Source: Tamarix chinensis (lineage: Eukaryota > Streptophyta > Magnoliopsida > Caryophyllales > Tamaricaceae). Taken from it: DNA of 64,000 bases. The stretch is taken from NCBI GenBank assembly GCA_030549775.1, contig CM060172.1:4504123-4568122 (forward strand), written 5' to 3'. Both the position numbers and the translations under genes were made by a program. Of the stretch, positions 1 to 10,392 are shown in pieces; within the stretch, counting starts at the first letter, position 1, and every line of letters starts with the position of its first letter. The notes beneath the pieces were generated by a model, which did not search any database, was not told the origin of the DNA, and saw only the letters and a program-made list of their open reading frames with translations.

Positions 1-246
1 CCTCCTTGTGACTTGTGAAACCTTTTGAATTGAGTGGTTATAAATAGAGGTGGCAAAAGTTGACCTGACCTGCACAAAATCCAACCCAATATAACCCGAG
101 AAATTCATCAACCTGATCTGAACCAAAACTAACTTGACTTGACACTGACTCGAATATAAGTGACCCACCTCAAGCCCAACTTGTAACCTAACATCAAATC
201 ACCCTGCTATCAATTTGATTCACCATCAATTTGACCTGCTATCAAC
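1..246. other. Intergenic DNA with degenerate TTGACCTGACC-like words
   Basis: Non-coding. It is rich in short, imperfectly repeated words such as TTGACCTGACC, CTTGACTTGACA and TATCAATTTGA. The same sequence type resumes at 624, after the miniature element. No gene is visible. Confidence 0.5.
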
Positions 247-623
247 CAGTGTTGCACGGGGGCGGGGACGAGGACGGGGAAATAGGGATGGGGAAACGGC
301 GACGAGGAGAAACGCCGAAATGTTATTTTTTAAAATTTTAGCAAACAGGGACGATAAGAAATGTAAAAAAATTATATATATATATATACATATTATATAT
401 ACATTTTTTTAAAAAATAGATCAAATCTACTAAAATTAAGAGAGAAACATAAAAAATTTCTAAAATTATTACCTATATTAATTAATTTTAATCATTAATA
501 ATTTTTTAATAAACAAATTAATTAAATAATTTTAATATAAATTTCAACACCAAAAATATTTCGGAAGGGGAAATGTTTCCGGGAGGGGGGACATCACCGA
601 AGTGTCGTTTCCATGCATCAGAG
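247..623. mobile_element. hAT-type non-autonomous miniature element (MITE)
   Basis: The 8 bases CTATCAAC occur immediately before (239-246) and immediately after (624-631) this 377-bp segment, as expected for an hAT target-site duplication. The ends form an imperfect terminal inverted repeat: CAGTGTTGCACGG at the left and CTCTGATGCATGG on the other strand at the right, about 9 of 13 positions matching. The interior is G-rich near both ends (GGGGCGGGGACGAGG) and AT-rich in the middle, with no transposase. The family name is not known to me. Confidence 0.72.
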
Positions 624-1005
624 CTATCAACCCGACTTGACTTGACAATTAAATTTGATATTAACTAGTTATGATAATAAAAAATTACACGTCTTATTAG
701 TTATTTAAAGCTTTAAAAAATTTATTATTTTTTAAATTTTACTTATTTTTATTAATTTTATTATAGACATACATATTTACCAACGATATTACAATTTTAC
801 TGAATTTTTTGCATAAAAATATAGCATTAAAATGTCATAATGATAAGCAAATGTGGGTTTTTGACTGAAGGCCCTTGGTGTAGACTGAAGGCCCCTGTGT
901 TTTCTAACTTCTGCATTAGGTTTTTCCTCACTAGTCCCAAATGTGGGTCCTTGTCTACTTCTGCTGTCAGCTCCTCCTAGGCCCCTAACCATGTCACAGT
1001 CATTG
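624..1005. other. AT-rich intergenic DNA
   Basis: Nothing gene-like is visible. A 67-codon minus-strand reading frame at 789-992 has no recognisable domain and abuts the broken 3' end of element E1, so I do not call it a gene. Confidence 0.4.
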
Positions 1006-1019
1006 CCAGCGCCGATTTA

Positions 1020-1500
1020 ATCTTTGCTCTGTCTTGTTAGTATGCCCTATTTGGTACTAAATATCAAATTGATAACTCCAAAGTTTTGCAATCCATTTTT
1101 GCTGCCCTTTCAGTAATAATCTTTGCTCTAAGAGATATTTAAGACTCCTTTGATCCATTCGAATAAGGAACCTTCTTCCCAAGAGGAAATGTCTCCATTT
1201 TTGCACGGATAGCACTATGGCCATTAATTCCTATTCATAAACCGATTTAAGGCGTGCTCTTTGGCTCAGGACTTGGCTATAATAAGCAATAGGTCGTTGC
1301 TCCTACATTAGGACAACACCTATATCCATCCCTGAAGCATCTGTCTCCACCATAAATATCTTGGAAAAATTCGGAAGAACCAACACGGGAACTGAAGTCA
1401 TAGCTGATTTCAGGGTTTCAAATGCTTGTTGAGCTAGGGAGTTCCAACTGAAATTATCTTTCTTTAATTGGTTAGTCAGTAGGGTTGCAATTTGACCATA
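1020..1500 (-). pseudogene. E1 RNase H domain remnant
   Basis: The minus-strand translation contains the RNase H core in recognisable order: a VETDASG-like start (near 1350), a QERRPIAYYSQ-like strand (near 1290), the KELMAIVL-like helix (near 1230), then RHFLLGRRFLIRMD (near 1180). The tether YQxGxTN is still readable near 1040, after which homology ends. Frames shift and stops occur. In the intact family this domain degrades the RNA strand of the RNA/DNA hybrid during reverse transcription. Confidence 0.7.
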
Positions 1501-1515
1501 CCCACCGACAAACTT

Positions 1516-2447
1516 TCAATACCTGGTAAGTCCCAGAAACCCTCTCAATTCTTTAAGATTCTTTGGAATGGGCCAATCCACCATTATCTCCACCTTCCCA
1601 GGGTCTGCAACCACACTGTTAGCATAATTTATATGGCCTAGGTATTCTAACTTTGTTTGTCCAAAAATGCACTTTTTTCCATTTACAAACAACTCATGTC
1701 TCCTCAACACTTCAAATGCCATTCTTAAATGCTGCTTATGTTCGGTTAAGGACGAATTGAACACTAGTATGTCATAAAAAAAAAAAAAAACTAGCACAAA
1801 CCTCCTTAAATACGATTTAAATACTTGGTTCATTAGGCCTTGAAAGGTTGCTGGAGCATTAGTCAGCCCAAACGGCATTACCCGAAACTCATAATGGCCT
1901 TCATGGGTTTGGAATGTAGTCTTGGGCACATCAGCTGGGTTTACTCGAATCTTATGATACCATGAATGGAGGCCTAGCTTTGAAAAGACCACCGCCCTCT
2001 AAAGTTCATCTAGTAATTCATCTATTAATGGTATTGGAAATTTATCTAGGATGATCACCTTGTTTAATGCCCTGTAATCCACACAGAACCGCCATCCCCT
2101 ATCCTTCTTACTAATAATATCGGACTAGAGAAAGAACTCCTACTTGGCCTAATTATTCTTGTTGCTAGCATTTCTCCTACCAATCTCTCAATTTCATTTT
2201 TTTGATCATGGGGGCATCTAAAAGGTCGAACACTCACTAGAGCTGTCCCTGGTTGTAGATTGATTTGGTGATCTAGCTCTCGTTCAGGGGGCAGGCCTGT
2301 GGGCTTGGCCAGGAGGTCAGAAAACTCGTGGACCAATTTTGATATTACCGTTGGAACAATTGGTTGCTCCTTCCTTTCCTCTGCAATTCCAGTTGAGCAA
2401 CAGTCCAGTAGAACTCTCTGTTTTTCCTTGGTCATGGTTTGCAGCAT
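1516..2447 (-). pseudogene. E1 reverse transcriptase remnant
   Basis: Two overlapping minus-strand frames (2447-2064 and 1992-1516) cover most of a Ty3/gypsy RT. Visible in order are [41 protein letters not shown], then LGLHSWYHKIRV, HYEFRVMPFGLTNAPATFQ and the thumb LEYLGHI. The catalytic FxDD motif, normally FFDDILVY in this group, reads FFFFYDILVF because of an A-tract at 1775-1788 on the plus strand, so the active-site aspartate pair is damaged. The enzyme would not be functional. Confidence 0.85.
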
Positions 2448-2812
2448 GGCCTTGAAACATACTTGGGCACAACATAGGCTAGGTTTCCCCCTTTAAGAGT
2501 CACTAATGGCCCAACATAAAATCTCATTACCAATGCCTTCCAATTGACTTGCATCATTCCTAACTTCTCGAGCCATTGCATCCTCAGAATAATTTCTGCA
2601 CTACCTATTTCCAACGGTAAGAAATCTTCTACAACTTCCACTTCCTGCAGTTGCACCTTGACATCCCTGCGGATCCCATTAACCATAATAGACTTCTCGA
2701 TTCCCAACAATACACCATAATGTGTTGTAGGACAGAGGGCCAGAGAAAGCTTCTTCGCCACTTCTCGGGAGATAAAATTGTGGGTGGCTCCACAATCAAT
2801 CAAGACAACCAC
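2432..2812 (-). pseudogene. E1 aspartic protease (retropepsin) domain
   Basis: A 126-codon open frame begins with VVLIDCGATHNFISREV, the retropepsin active-site region. The usual D(S/T)G triad reads D-C-G, so the catalytic aspartate is present but the Ser/Thr is replaced. Downstream GSAEIILRMQWLEKLG corresponds to the family's ILGMxWLxxLG strand. In a working element this cleaves the Gag-Pol polyprotein. It lies in the expected place between gag and RT. Confidence 0.8.
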
Positions 2813-2899
2813 CTTCTCCTCCTTAATTTACCCATGGAGCTTCTTCATGTGGGGGTTTATTGATTCCCACTACCAAATTTAATGACAGCTCCACTGAGT

Positions 2900-4068
2900 C
2901 TTTCACCCTCCCTATTTCTTCTTCTTCAACTTCCAACTCTTGTCCAGCTATCATTTCTTGTTCCATTTCTTCTTCTGCCTCCACTAGGAGCACCTGGAGT
3001 AGTTGATTTCAACACACATGGTCGAGAGTGAATTGCTTCTCACACTTGAAGCACATTCCCTTTTCCCTTCGTCGCTGCAAGTCTTCATCGTTGAGCCTGC
3101 GGGTGCTGGAAGGCTTTTGAACAACCTTTTCTGCGCTCTGTTTTACAGGGGCTGCTCAATTTGGGCTTTGCCTAGCTCCTACAAGCCCAATGGCCCTTCC
3201 TCTAGTATGGATTGGTGTTATATAGTTACCTAGGCTCCCTGCTACTCGTGCCTGATTTCTCCAGCCCCCAGTGCCAACTCGGTTATTTTTTTTCTAGACC
3301 ACCCGGTTCTTATCTTCCACCATTTTCTTAACCTCTATGAGCTCAATCAACTCCTTAGTTCTTATCATTCAAACTTCCACTCTGATTTGAGGCTGTAATC
3401 CATTGAGGAAGGTGCTTTCTAAAATTTCTCTAGTTAGTCGTCCTTGAAGAGGAGATGCGAGCAATTTGAACTGCTCTATGTAAGCTTCCACGGTCTCCAT
3501 TTGTCTCACTACTAGGAATTTTTCACATAGAGAACCCTCCTAGCGTGATCTAAATTGGGTCAGCAAAGCTTCTTTGAACCCAGGCCAGGAATTGAAGCAA
3601 CGACCATCTTCTGCATATTGGAACCAGGCTAGAGTCTTACCTTTCATGGCCATAGCCACCGCGTCCATCTTCTCTGCCTCACATACCTGGTTTAATGTAA
3701 AGTACCGCTCCACTTTGAAAATCCAGCCATCGGCGTCCAGACCATAAAAAATGGGAAACTCAAGCTTGTGGGGGTGTTTGGTTCTCCATCCTTAGCTTTG
3801 GGGTGCTGGTGGGCATGGCTGAAGTTTGGGGAGCTTCATTTTCCTCGACCCCTTTCCGCTTCCCTATATCCTTGATGGAAGAGCTTGCGCTACTTGGTTT
3901 TAGGTATGGATCTAACTTCCTTGCTATATTGCCCATCCATTTTTCAATGGAATCTATCCTTTCCACTAGTTTCACATTCTCACTTCGGGCCTCTTCCCTG
4001 TTGATTCCCCACTCATCCTGCATCTTTGCAAGTTTTTCTTCTAGCATTTCTACCTTGTTAGGAGACAT
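2900..4068 (-). pseudogene. E1 gag remnant
   Basis: The N-terminal frame (4068-3760) encodes a coiled-coil-like, charged segment starting MSPNKVEMLEEKLAKM. Beyond it other frames carry the capsid homology: WIFKVERYFTLNQV (near 3720), MKGKTLAWFQ (near 3630), ILESTFLNGLQPQIR (near 3400), then the zinc knuckle CFKCEKQFTLDHVC near 3030. Frameshifts and stops separate these blocks. The gag start sits about 35 bases downstream of the PBS. Confidence 0.75.
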
Positions 4069-4101
4069 GCGTGTTTGTTTGTTTTGGGAAATTTAAACTT
4101 T

Positions 4102-4113
4102 GCTCTGATACCA
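4102..4113 (-). other. E1 primer binding site, tRNA-iMet type
   Basis: On the minus strand this reads TGGTATCAGAGC, the usual plant PBS complementary to initiator methionine tRNA. It is separated by three bases from the LTR end at 4117. Confidence 0.85.
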
Positions 4114-4116
4114 GAT

Positions 4117-4500
4117 TGGTATGATATGAACTTAATTCAAAGAACAGAGGGGATTGTTTATTAAATCTTAGAGGATTGTGACGTCTAGGCTATATGAGGT
4201 GAGGACCTAGGACCTCCTACTAGACTTTACTCTCCACTACCTCTCTTTCCCTCTTCCTTCTTTTTATATACTGTCGATTTTTCCCCTAACCGACTCGTGA
4301 CAACTAGTATTATTAAGGAAATTAAGAAAAAAGATATTCTAAATAACAGGCTCAATAACTGAAAGAAATAGTAGAATTGGTTGACTCAGCATGGCTTTAC
4401 TCAGATGTATATGAGCCTAATTTCCCTCCTGTGTAGCCACCCTTCCTCTCCCCTTTGACGTGTTCCTCCTTACGTAAGTGTTTTAATAAGGGGCTTATCA
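4117..4500 (-). repeat. E1 5' LTR
   Basis: On the minus strand the repeat starts TGATAAGCCCC and ends TCATACCA (TG...CA), directly followed by the PBS. A TATA-like TATATAAAAAG lies at about 4261-4271, followed by a purine-rich leader. Length is 384 bp. No second copy is in the window, so the outer boundary at 4500 is inferred from TG/CA ends alone. Confidence 0.65.
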
Positions 4501-4539
4501 CAATCATAGTACATGTACGCTTAACCAAACACATTAGTT

Positions 4540-5731
4540 TTCTAAATCTGCCTGTAATCATCAAAGCAAAGACAGTTACATTGGTTGACCTATGAGGTCA
4601 ATAGTTAGCTTCAGTGCTTCAGTGTAACATAAAGTGCATACTTGGATAATCAATTCACTATCACAAACACACAAGTGAACCCTCCTAATTGAGGAAGACC
4701 CTCAATGAAGTTCATTGAAATTTCATCCCATACTTGCTTTGGCAAGGGCCAGGGCTGTAACAGGCCGGCGGGAGACCATGCCTACAATTTATTCTTCTGA
4801 CAAGTATTAGAGGCTGCCATATAGAGGAGCCCTTTCTTCCTCATTCTTGGCCAAAAAATATCTTAGGATAATTGATGGAAGGTCCTTAGCACCCCCAAAT
4901 GCCCTCTATCGCCCCATTGTGATATTCTTCTAGCAATTGAGGAATGAAAATGGAGGTGGCTGAAAATACCAGACCCCCCCTTATATGACAACTTACCTTG
5001 GCATAGTGCGTCTGGAGTGCCTCCTTGATGGGCCCAAAGGTTAAATATTTGCCTCAATCTCAACTTGCAACTCACTCCACTATTGGTACCAATCCGTAGA
5101 AATAGTGGACATCTCATTCCTTAACAAAGCATTGATTGCTTTGTTTTCACACTCGGGATGATACTTTATATCAAAATTATAGCAATAAAGCTTTGAAACC
5201 CTCTTCTAATGTTCTTCCCCTATTGTCTGTCAATTTAACAAGAATTTCAAGCTTTTTTTCCTATCAGTGAGTCAAGAATTTTTGCCCTGTAAGATACGGT
5301 CTCCATCATTGAACAGTAAGCGCACATTTGTAGGTTGGCTTTAGTCTTGCCTTTTGCCTCAGGGTTTGATTAAAATAAACAATGGGTCGCTGCCCTTGCA
5401 TTAACACAACGCCTATACTTGTTTCCGAGGCATTTGTTTCAATCACAAAAGGTTTGTCGGAAGTCGGGCAATGCTAGTACAAGTCATGGTGCACTTCAAA
5501 GCCTCAAAGGTAGCTTGAGCTTCTTGATTCCACCCAAAGCAATCCTTAAGCTGAGCTGTTAAGGGTGTTGCAATCTGTCCCTACCCCTTCACGAACTTCT
5601 GGTAATATCCCGTAAGACCCAAGATTTCACATAAAAACTTCAAACTGTTAAGAGGAGGCCAATCCACCATAGCATTAATTTTGGAAGGGTCTATGACCAC
5701 CCTGTTAGCTGAAATAATGTGCCCCAAGTAT
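4540..5731 (-). pseudogene. E2 gypsy pol remnant: integrase, RNase H, RT 3' part
   Basis: The minus strand holds a second, decayed gypsy pol. Integrase is seen as SPAGLLQPWPLPKQVWDEISMNFIEGLP (split by stops, near 4780-4690), with the N-terminal zinc region near 4900. RNase H blocks lie at about 5300-5480, with the same order of motifs as E1. RT thumb sequence follows: LGLTGYYQKF, then a GH-I-SANRVV-like end at 5700-5731, where a 0.6-kb insertion breaks the gene. It resumes at 6351. Confidence 0.7.
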
Positions 5732-5732
5732 C

Positions 5733-6350
5733 ATGCAATAAAATCAAGGTTGAGTTTGCAGTCACGGTTGCAGTATTGCGGTATTAGAGTGTCGTTAATG
5801 ATAAATTATGTATCGCTGTTGTCACGACGTAAATTTTTATTTTTATTTCACTATATACTCTAATTATTATTTATTAGTCATTTGAAAATAAATATTCAAT
5901 AAATTAGTGATTTATATTATATTAGAAGAATGTTAGAAATATTTAAGTGATTCATTACGTGCTAAATTATCTTAACAATCCTAAATTTACTTTAGAATAA
6001 TAAAAGACATGTTATTTAGTAGGACATGTAAAGGTAACAAATAACGATACTTTACTATTATTCAATAGTAATGTGGTTCAAGATATATATTATAAATGAC
6101 TAAGAAAAAGTTATGATGCATGCTGTTTTCAAGATTTAAGAATTCTTAATAAATAGCTGATTTATCTCGATTTATTGCCGATATTTTTCGATTTATAGGT
6201 GATTCCTATATATCGGTGATTTACTAGCAATTTATTGGTCGATAAATATGAAATTTTAAAATTGTAGCGTATCGGTAATTTTGGTTTATAGATGACAAAA
6301 TTGTCAATTATTAGCCATTATGCTATAGTGGAACTGCTATTTAATTGTAT
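5733..6350. mobile_element. AT-rich insertion inside E2 reverse transcriptase
   Basis: This segment interrupts an RT reading that is continuous across it (GHIISANRVV on one side, EALKYL on the other). Its ends form a weak inverted repeat: ATGCAATAAAAT at the left and ATACAATTAAAT on the other strand at the right, 10 of 12 matching. Flanks cccaagtat (about 5723-5731) and gccaggtat (6351-6359) look like an imperfect 9-bp duplication. The interior holds repeated words around GATTTAT and TCGGT but no coding sequence. It is probably a non-autonomous DNA transposon, family unknown. Confidence 0.5.
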
Positions 6351-6553
6351 GCCAGGTATTTGAGTGCCTCCTGTTTGGACAAACACTTCTTAACATTTAC
6401 AAACAGTGAATGTTGCCACAATACCTGCATCGCCATCTTAAGGTGCTGCACATGCTCCTCCATACTTGAGTTGAAAATTTGAATATCATTGAAGAACACT
6501 AGTACAAATTTCCTGAAGAGAGGCTGGAACCCCTTATATTGCACTAGGATCAC
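6351..6553 (-). pseudogene. E2 reverse transcriptase fragment with mutated FxDD
   Basis: The open frame continues E2 RT: FRKFVLVFFNDIQIFNSS, then HVQHLKMAMQVLWQHSLFVN and EALKYLAYN. The catalytic FFDD reads F-F-N-D, so the first aspartate is lost. Homology ends near 6535, and the preceding residues are not RT. Confidence 0.75.
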
Positions 6554-6589
6554 CGTGTGCTCCCTGATAGGCCTCCTATTAAGTTCACA

Positions 6590-6982
6590 TATGTTAGAAG
6601 GGGCAAAGGGGGCAATCAGGGGAGTACCTAACCTAGGAATGGGGGCAGCAGCAAGGGGTTATTACTGTAATAGGGTGGTTATTATTCTAATAGGGTGGTA
6701 ATAGGATTCTAGTGGGATTTCGGTAGGATGTGCTGAGTCGTAGGCTGAGTCATGAGCCAGTTATTTTTCTTTGCTATTTTCAGCTATTAAAAGTAGAGAT
6801 AGGAGAGAGGGAAGGGGGATATCGACTGATGAGAGCATTGTAAGGGGAGGCTCCCTGGTTCTCGAATTCCTGACACTATCACTTAAGTTTTGAGCAATAT
6901 ATACACCCTCTCTTCATCCTCTCGAACTTCTCTGAATCATCTGATTTTCTTTCCAGCTCCTCTGATCTATTGAGTCTGACAT
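6590..6982 (+). repeat. Probable LTR or LTR fragment, unassigned
   Basis: The segment begins TGTTAGAAGG and could end CTGACA. It carries a TATTAAAAGTAGAG box near 6786 followed by a purine-rich GAGAGAGGGAAGG leader, the same layout as the E1 LTR on the other strand. No target duplication or second copy was found, so both boundaries are guesses. Confidence 0.35.
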
Positions 6983-7089
6983 TCCCCTAGAATTTCTCTC
7001 CTTATCGTGTCCACCTCCTCCACCAATTCTAGAGCTGTGCACTCCACTAGGATTCCTTGGTCCTCTAGTTCCGTAGCCTTCATTATGGC

Positions 7090-7430
7090 TTAAACAACCA
7101 GTGCATACCCAAAAACAGGTATAAGCTATGCAATTCCAAATGCAAGAAGTACTCAACCACTTCAATTTCCTGCAGCACCACCCGAACTCCTTTGCAAATG
7201 CTGTGTTTGAACACCACCCCTAGTGCCTGTCATAACCACATAGGCCGTGGGTATCCCCACCATTTATAAGAATCGTCCCTGCCTAACTGACGCTTCTAAC
7301 AAACTGGGAAAATGGCAAAGTACTAACGGCCCTCTCTCAACATTCCTCACAGCTTGACAACTCACGGGATAAAATCATCCGGTATTGGTAGCTCCAGAGA
7401 AACCATCCTTAGAAGCCTTTCTACACATAT
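7090..7430 (-). pseudogene. gypsy protease-region fragment
   Basis: The minus strand is similar to the E1 protease region: the plus-strand words TTTCCTGCAG, CAAATGCTGTG and AACACCACCCCTAGTGCCTG parallel the sequence at about 2640-2720 in E1. It sits where the protease of E2 would be expected, upstream of its RT on the minus strand, so E2 and this piece may be one element broken by later insertions. Confidence 0.5.
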
Positions 7431-7710
7431 AGGTGTATTTAACCAGTGGCTTATCGGCATGTAGTTGTATTGCATGCATTTAACAAATCATTTGTTATAG
7501 CCGAAGCTAATTCATTACATTTGCGTTCAGTTATACAGGGTCTTGCTACCGGCATCATGGTAGTTTATTTGTGTCCAACAGTTCTGCCATGGCACTTTGG
7601 TTCTTCGGTGTCTCAATGCAATTTCTTGTTTATTCTCTACCAAAAAAGTTTGAGGGACTTGGACAACATCTGATGCTCGTTTATTTTATTCTATGTATCA
7701 TGTGCTATAG

Positions 7711-7842
7711 GCTGCCAGATATCCAGATCCTCGTGAAGCATGCTCTGTAATTGCTGGAGAATCATTCAAACAATGGCTGGAGCATGAAAATCGTACCGAT
7801 GATATAACAATTATCATTGTTCAGATCAAAGGCCTAACGAAT
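7711..7842 (+). CDS. PP2C exon encoding the C-terminal catalytic domain end
   Basis: This is a 132-bp exon, exactly 44 codons in phase 0, between AG at 7709-7710 and GT at 7843. It carries the [10 protein letters not shown] motif. The sequence from 7440 to 7710 has no PP2C homology and is read as intron. Confidence 0.75.
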
Positions 7843-8360
7843 GTATGAATGAATATATTTTTATTTATCTATCATTATTTCTAGCGTTCTTCTGTTGATC
7901 ATGGGCGCAGTTACTACATGTTGAAAATGCATCCCAGTGTGGGGTGAAAGTGCAAACCCTAAATGTTTGTGTGCAATCTTAGTTAGTTATTACTGTCGTT
8001 GACACTTGCAAGAATTTCATGCATCAATAAATGCACTGTTTGATTATATTTAAATTTTCATATTGACACTGATGGTTAAGAATGCTTTGACTTGATGCTG
8101 ATTGGTTCTGTACTGCCTGATTTCTCTGGCCATGAGTTTCATCAATGTGTTCGGATGCAAATTAATCACGACATTGATCATATTGTGCTATAGTAGGTCT
8201 TCTTTACCATTGATGATGCAGTGAAATATTTTTTGGTAACTAGCAACATCCAAATAGTCAAACTCTGGATAGAGATAGGGGCTGTTTTCATTTTCTTTTT
8301 TAATATTCAAATGTCGCTGAACCATGCCCATTTCCTAATACGATCTTCTGATTACCATAG

Positions 8361-8582
8361 TTAGGTGTTCGGACTATAGATGAAGTGGGTGACGTAGATG
8401 GAAAACCAGCTGCTGAAGGATCAAGAAAAGATACTTTTGAAGTTTCTGGTTCTACTGGATCAGGATTCTATCGCTCTGCTGTAAGCAGCCTCTCAGATCT
8501 ACAAACTTTTCGGCCTACAGTTTTGATGGATCGAAGTGTGGCCACAGTTGCTCCATCTCCAATTCAGGCCCAGCCAAAATAA
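8361..8582 (+). CDS. PP2C terminal exon with variable C-terminal tail
   Basis: The acceptor CCATAG (8355-8360) keeps the frame of the previous exon. Using the alternative AG four bases later would hit a stop after four codons. The 73-residue tail is rich in Ser, Thr and Gly and ends PSPIQAQPK followed by TAA. Sequence from 8583 to about 8760 would be 3' UTR. Confidence 0.6.
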   Translation, partial: LGVRTIDEVGDVDGKPAAEGSRKDTFEVSGSTGSGFYRSAVSSLSDLQTFRPTVLMDRSVATVAPSPIQAQPK

Positions 8583-8924
8583 GCTCGGGATTTGTCTTCG
8601 ATAGGAGCCTACATATACTTCTCTGGCCTTCATGATTAACCTGAAGTTGCATTTTAGTATTCCTTGTCCCTGCATTGTGCATAGCGCTCCCAGAAGTTGC
8701 TGACATAGTCCTATACACCGCCTCTGATTTGGTATATAGTTTTACTATGCTTTACAATCGATAAGTCGTTAAAGTTCTTTACGTATTGATTAAAATTTAA
8801 TGCACGAGTTGTTCCGGCATGCCTTGAAATTCAATGTTTCTATCAAGTGATGTTGATTAAGCATGCTCTAGGCTTGCAATACTTTTCAAGTCGCTGATAC
8901 TGAATAGCAGATGAATCCTGGCAG

Positions 8925-9080
8925 GTTCATTGGCATTGTTTGGTGAAGGCAAGCGTATTCTGCTTATGGTTCCAAATGCTCGTAGAGCTGATCTTCTAGT
9001 TGTTGATTACCGGGATACATTGGCTCGCCCTGTTCAGTCTGATAGAGAAGAGGCATGTGAAACATCTTCACGCACAGTAA
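8925..9080 (+). other. Possible exon of unknown gene
   Basis: After a CCTGGCAG acceptor-like site the frame is open for more than 50 codons with non-transposon composition (LALFGEGKRILLMVPNARR, then ADLLVVDYRDTLARPVQ), up to a GTAAAT donor-like site at 9078-9083. It could be an alternative 3' exon of the PP2C gene or part of another gene. I recognise no domain. Confidence 0.3.
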
Positions 9081-10331
9081 ATAACCCCCTTTATTACAAT
9101 CAATTTGGTATGATTATTAAACATCCTTGTATAGTTCTAGTGGATGAGGTCCTTATGATGGCAAGGGAAACAATATGATAATGTCTTTCAATGTTATTAT
9201 TTGGAGCGTGAATTCCACGTAGTTTATCAAATCTAGGGGGTGTAGAAGATGGGTTTGTGAGCAGGATTTCCAGTTTCGTGCTTGTACGAAAGAATGAGAG
9301 GATGGGATGAAGAGCTAGAATTGTAAACATTGTACGTCAATTGAATGATTACTTCCTGTTTTCCATGCTATTTAGAATGAAATGCGTAGCATAGTGGTGT
9401 TGGAAGCCATTATTTCAGGTGTAAAGACGTTCCGGTCCAAAGTTGGGGATGGATGTGGAGGCTTAAGTGCAATTAATCTTTTTGAGCTGAAATTTTTGGC
9501 AATTTTTTTGGAAGTTTAATGTCTTTTGTTTGTCATTGACAATAAAAAAATGTGTTAGTATTAGATTTTACAGCATGTAGTTTTAAACTGTGTATATGTG
9601 AATATTAAAATTTACAGGTAATGTAAATGTAATACTCCATCTTATTTTTTTTTTTTGAATCTGTTTAAATTATAGTGGATATAATCAAAGTAGTTTTGGT
9701 TTGAAGAATATATAGAAAATGTGTGTTTTAGGGAATTTGTGGATCGATTCTGGTTGAATAGCCAATTAGTTTATATTTTCATTTCTAATAAACCAATCGA
9801 TTAGTTTTGAGCAAACTATATAATTATATTAGTGCTAGTAAGCATGTTTGAGTATTTTGAGATTATTTTTATATTAATTAAAATTCTGAATCTTTTTTAT
9901 TTTGCTAAATTGTTCTTAAAGTACTCCTGGATATGCTTTCCTAACCAACTCACATTTCCTCTATCTTTTCACCTACCTTTGATTAGAGGTTGAGTGGGGT
10001 GTGTTGTTACTTGATTTGGGCATGCCATGGTCCGATTTCCTTCTATAAAACTCATGTTTAGTCATGGAATGACCATATGCCCTTGTACTTACATTCCATC
10101 CTAAAGTCAACTTCTATTTTTTAGTTTCTCCTCTCTTGTTATTGGAACTTAATAGAGTTGAAGTAATATTTTCAGCGTCATAAAGTAAAATTAGAATATC
10201 GCACCATCACATCAACTAATAGTGATGTGTGATAATTATTTAATACATATTTAAGGTAAGATAAATTAAAATGAACAAACACAAATAGATGCATTAATAG
10301 GATAACAGTGATAGTGAATATGTGAATAATA

Positions 10332-10339
<8 letters not shown>
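9081..10339. other. AT-rich gene flank, nothing identified
   Basis: Sequence from 9180 to 9560 has the look of 3' UTR or flank, with several T-rich stretches. From 9560 to 10339 it is AT-rich without any domain. Confidence 0.4.

Positions 10340-10391
<52 letters not shown>
10340..10391. repeat. (TA)n microsatellite, about 25 units
   Basis: Uninterrupted alternating TA dinucleotides. Reading frames across it (IYIYIY) are artefacts. Confidence 0.95.

Positions 10392-10392
<1 letters not shown>

Larger units (their letters stand above)
1010..4500 (-). mobile_element. Ty3/gypsy element E1, 5' part (LTR-gag-pro-RT-RNase H)
   Basis: In minus-strand order there is an LTR (4117-4500), a tRNA-iMet-type PBS (4102-4113), gag (about 4068-2900), protease (2812-2700), reverse transcriptase (about 2390-1516) and RNase H (about 1500-1020). 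The sequence then stops matching within the RNase H to integrase linker, so integrase and the 3' LTR are missing. Several frame changes and stops interrupt the polyprotein. The gag zinc knuckle CFKCEKQFTLDHVC (near 3020-3060) and the protease motif DCGATHNFIS are of the kind found in plant chromoviruses. The element is dead. Confidence 0.85.
7711..8582 (+). pseudogene. Protein phosphatase 2C gene, last two exons (partial gene)
   Basis: Exon 7711-7842 follows a TGCTATAG acceptor and reads [19 protein letters not shown], then [20 protein letters not shown]. This is the C-terminal PP2C domain: the [10 protein letters not shown] stretch contains the conserved metal-binding DD, and PDPREAC is typical of the plant PP2C35-like group. 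A GTATGA donor at 7843 and a CCATAG acceptor at 8360 join it in phase to exon 8361-8582, which starts LGVRTIDEVGDVDGK, is Ser/Thr-rich, has no domain I recognise and ends at TAA. These enzymes dephosphorylate Ser/Thr residues using two metal ions. The upstream catalytic exons are absent: the DNA just upstream is retrotransposon remnant. Either the gene is a truncated relic or a transposon-filled intron separates it from exons left of this window. Both visible exons are free of stops. Confidence 0.75.
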
